A DNA stretch of 5,691 nt, from contig JANYBA010000034.1 of NCBI GenBank assembly GCA_025360985.1, positions 1 through 5,691 on the forward strand, written 5' to 3'. The notes beneath the pieces were generated by a model that worked only from the letters and a program-made list of their open reading frames with translations, had not been told where the DNA came from and made no database searches. A program made the translations under genes and the position numbers. This document shows positions 4,602 to 5,691 of this stretch, in pieces (the stretch's first letter is position 1; each line of letters starts with the position of its first letter). This stretch comes from Gammaproteobacteria bacterium. GTDB lineage: Bacteria > Pseudomonadota > Gammaproteobacteria > Xanthomonadales > Xanthomonadaceae.

Positions 4602-5691
4602 GAAGTCGTAGTTCATCGCCGGGCCGGGCGGGGCGAGGAAGTTGCCTTGCACCAGGTCGACGCCGATCGAAAACAGCACGGTCATGCTGGCGGCGTCGGA
4701 GACGAATTCGGCGATGGTCTTCTTGCCCAGCGACTGGGCGTGGCTGACGAAATTCCGGACCTTCTTCTGGTTCTCGGTGTTCTTGGCCAGGTCGGTGATG
4801 AAACTGCGGTCGATCTTCAGGATCGCGGGCTCGAAGTGCGACAGCATCTGGAAGGAATTCAGGCTGGTTCCGAACTGCTCCAGGCAGACCCGGCAACCGA
4901 ACGTGGCGACTATCTTCTGGAATGCCTGCAGCGGCCGCAGGTGCGTGTAGATCTTCGGTTCCGCCATTTGCAGCACCAATTGGCTGCCCGGCACGCTTTG
5001 CGCCTTGAGTTGCGAACCGATGAAATTGTGCAGGTCGCCCTCGATCAGCGATGACGGTTCGACCTTGACGAACAGCACCGTGTCCTTGCCCAGCTTGCGT
5101 CGTTCCGACAGCAGGCTGATGGTGCGGCCGATCACCCATCGATCCAGCTCGACCAGCAGTCCGTGTTCCTCGGCGATCGACATGAACTGTTCCGGAGCGA
5201 CGACTTCCCCGGACGGCGCCTTCATGCGCAGCAACACTTCGTAGTGCTCGCTGGGATCGCCAGCCAGGCTGATCAGTGGCTGGAAATTGAGCACGAACTG
5301 GTCGCCGCTGAGGGCGTCGCGGATGCGCTGCACCCAGGCCTGGATGCGCTCCTCTTCGGCGCGGTCGCGCGCCGCCGGGTCGTAGATTTCGATGCGGTTG
5401 CCACCAACGCCCTGGCAGGACTGCAGGCATTGGTTGCACTTGGCCAGCACCTGCGGAACGCTGGCGATGCGCTCGCCGATCTGGACGCCGCCGATGCTGA
5501 CGGTCAGGGAAATCGACTGCTTGCCGAGTTCCAGGATGTGGTTCTCGAAGGCCTGGCGGATGGCCTCGGCCTGGGCCAGGGTCTGGTTGTGGTCATGGCT
5601 GCGGCACAGCGCGGCGAAGGTGTGGTCGGTGAAGCGGGCCAGCGACACATCGCCCTGGGTCGCGGTCTCCAGCCGCCGCGCGATCTCGACC
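4596..5691 (-). CDS. fimX: FimX-like c-di-GMP receptor, degenerate GGDEF-EAL (5' truncated)
   Basis: The frame is open to the right edge and runs through GGDEF-domain sequence there, so the start lies outside the window; the GTG at 5648 falls inside that domain and is not credible. The GGDEF site reads ARFTDHTFA (5636-5610), TDHTF in place of GGDEF, so it cannot be an active cyclase. The EAL domain begins near 5350. EVL replaces EAL (5240-5232), the metal-binding Asn is Lys (LFVKVE), the Glu of EITE is Gln (LVLQMAE), DDFG is EQFG (4880-4869), and the VE of AEGVE is VS. LKIDRSF and the QG of DLVQG remain. Degenerate GGDEF with EVL is the known pattern of Pseudomonas and Xanthomonas FimX, a c-di-GMP-binding, non-catalytic protein that controls type IV pilus assembly through PilZ and PilB. 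Full FimX has REC and PAS domains ahead of this part. The C-terminus MNYDFG resembles xanthomonad EAL proteins. Assignment as FimX is inferred from motifs; another degenerate GGDEF-EAL receptor is possible. Confidence 0.85.
   Translation of the reverse strand, partial: VEIARRLETATQGDVSLARFTDHTFAALCRSHDHNQTLAQAEAIRQAFENHILELGKQSISLTVSIGGVQIGERIASVPQVLAKCNQCLQSCQGVGGNRIEIYDPAARDRAEEERIQAWVQRIRDALSGDQFVLNFQPLISLAGDPSEHYEVLLRMKAPSGEVVAPEQFMSIAEEHGLLVELDRWVIGRTISLLSERRKLGKDTVLFVKVEPSSLIEGDLHNFIGSQLKAQSVPGSQLVLQMAEPKIYTHLRPLQAFQKIVATFGCRVCLEQFGTSLNSFQMLSHFEPAILKIDRSFITDLAKNTENQKKVRNFVSHAQSLGKKTIAEFVSDAASMTVLFSIGVDLVQGNFLAPPGPAMNYDFG

Overview
This is GC-rich bacterial chromosome with six protein-coding genes, tightly packed, and no mobile element, CRISPR array, rRNA or tRNA that I can see. 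The gene content (a FimX-like c-di-GMP receptor, GluQRS, HtpX and a PhaR-type PHA regulator) suggests a gammaproteobacterium, most plausibly of the Lysobacterales (Xanthomonadales). That placement comes from protein character only and is not proven by any marker in the window.

Layout. (1) Positions 1-1227, + strand: the C-terminal part of a protein with a helical repeat region followed by a SUMF1/FGE-sulfatase domain; its start lies left of the window. (2) 1241-2149, +: a membrane-anchored M48 zinc metallopeptidase, 13 nt downstream and probably in the same operon. (3) 2150-2665, -: phaR, whose stop codon abuts the stop of the M48 gene. (4) 2752-3636, -: gluQRS, upstream of phaR on the same strand, with an 86-nt gap holding a GCA/TGC-rich block that may be a PhaR operator. 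(5) 3637-3719: a divergent intergenic region holding a near-consensus sigma-32 heat-shock promoter that points at htpX. (6) 3720-4592, +: htpX. (7) 4596-5691, -: the C-terminal part of a FimX-like protein with degenerate GGDEF and EAL domains, convergent with htpX and separated by 3 nt; its start lies right of the window.

How the parts relate. Two different M48 proteases (one single-pass with an extracytoplasmic catalytic domain, one polytopic HtpX) sit in the same 3 kb. The heat-shock promoter fits HtpX as an inner-membrane quality-control protease. GluQRS modifies queuosine-type tRNA-Asp, PhaR would tie PHA storage genes elsewhere to carbon state, and FimX would connect c-di-GMP to type IV pili. 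These are mostly unrelated chromosomal functions and I see no evidence that the window forms one dedicated system. The least explained unit is the SUMF1-domain/M48 pair. The best regulatory observations are the sigma-32 promoter and the inverted repeat in which both the htpX and fimX stop codons are embedded.
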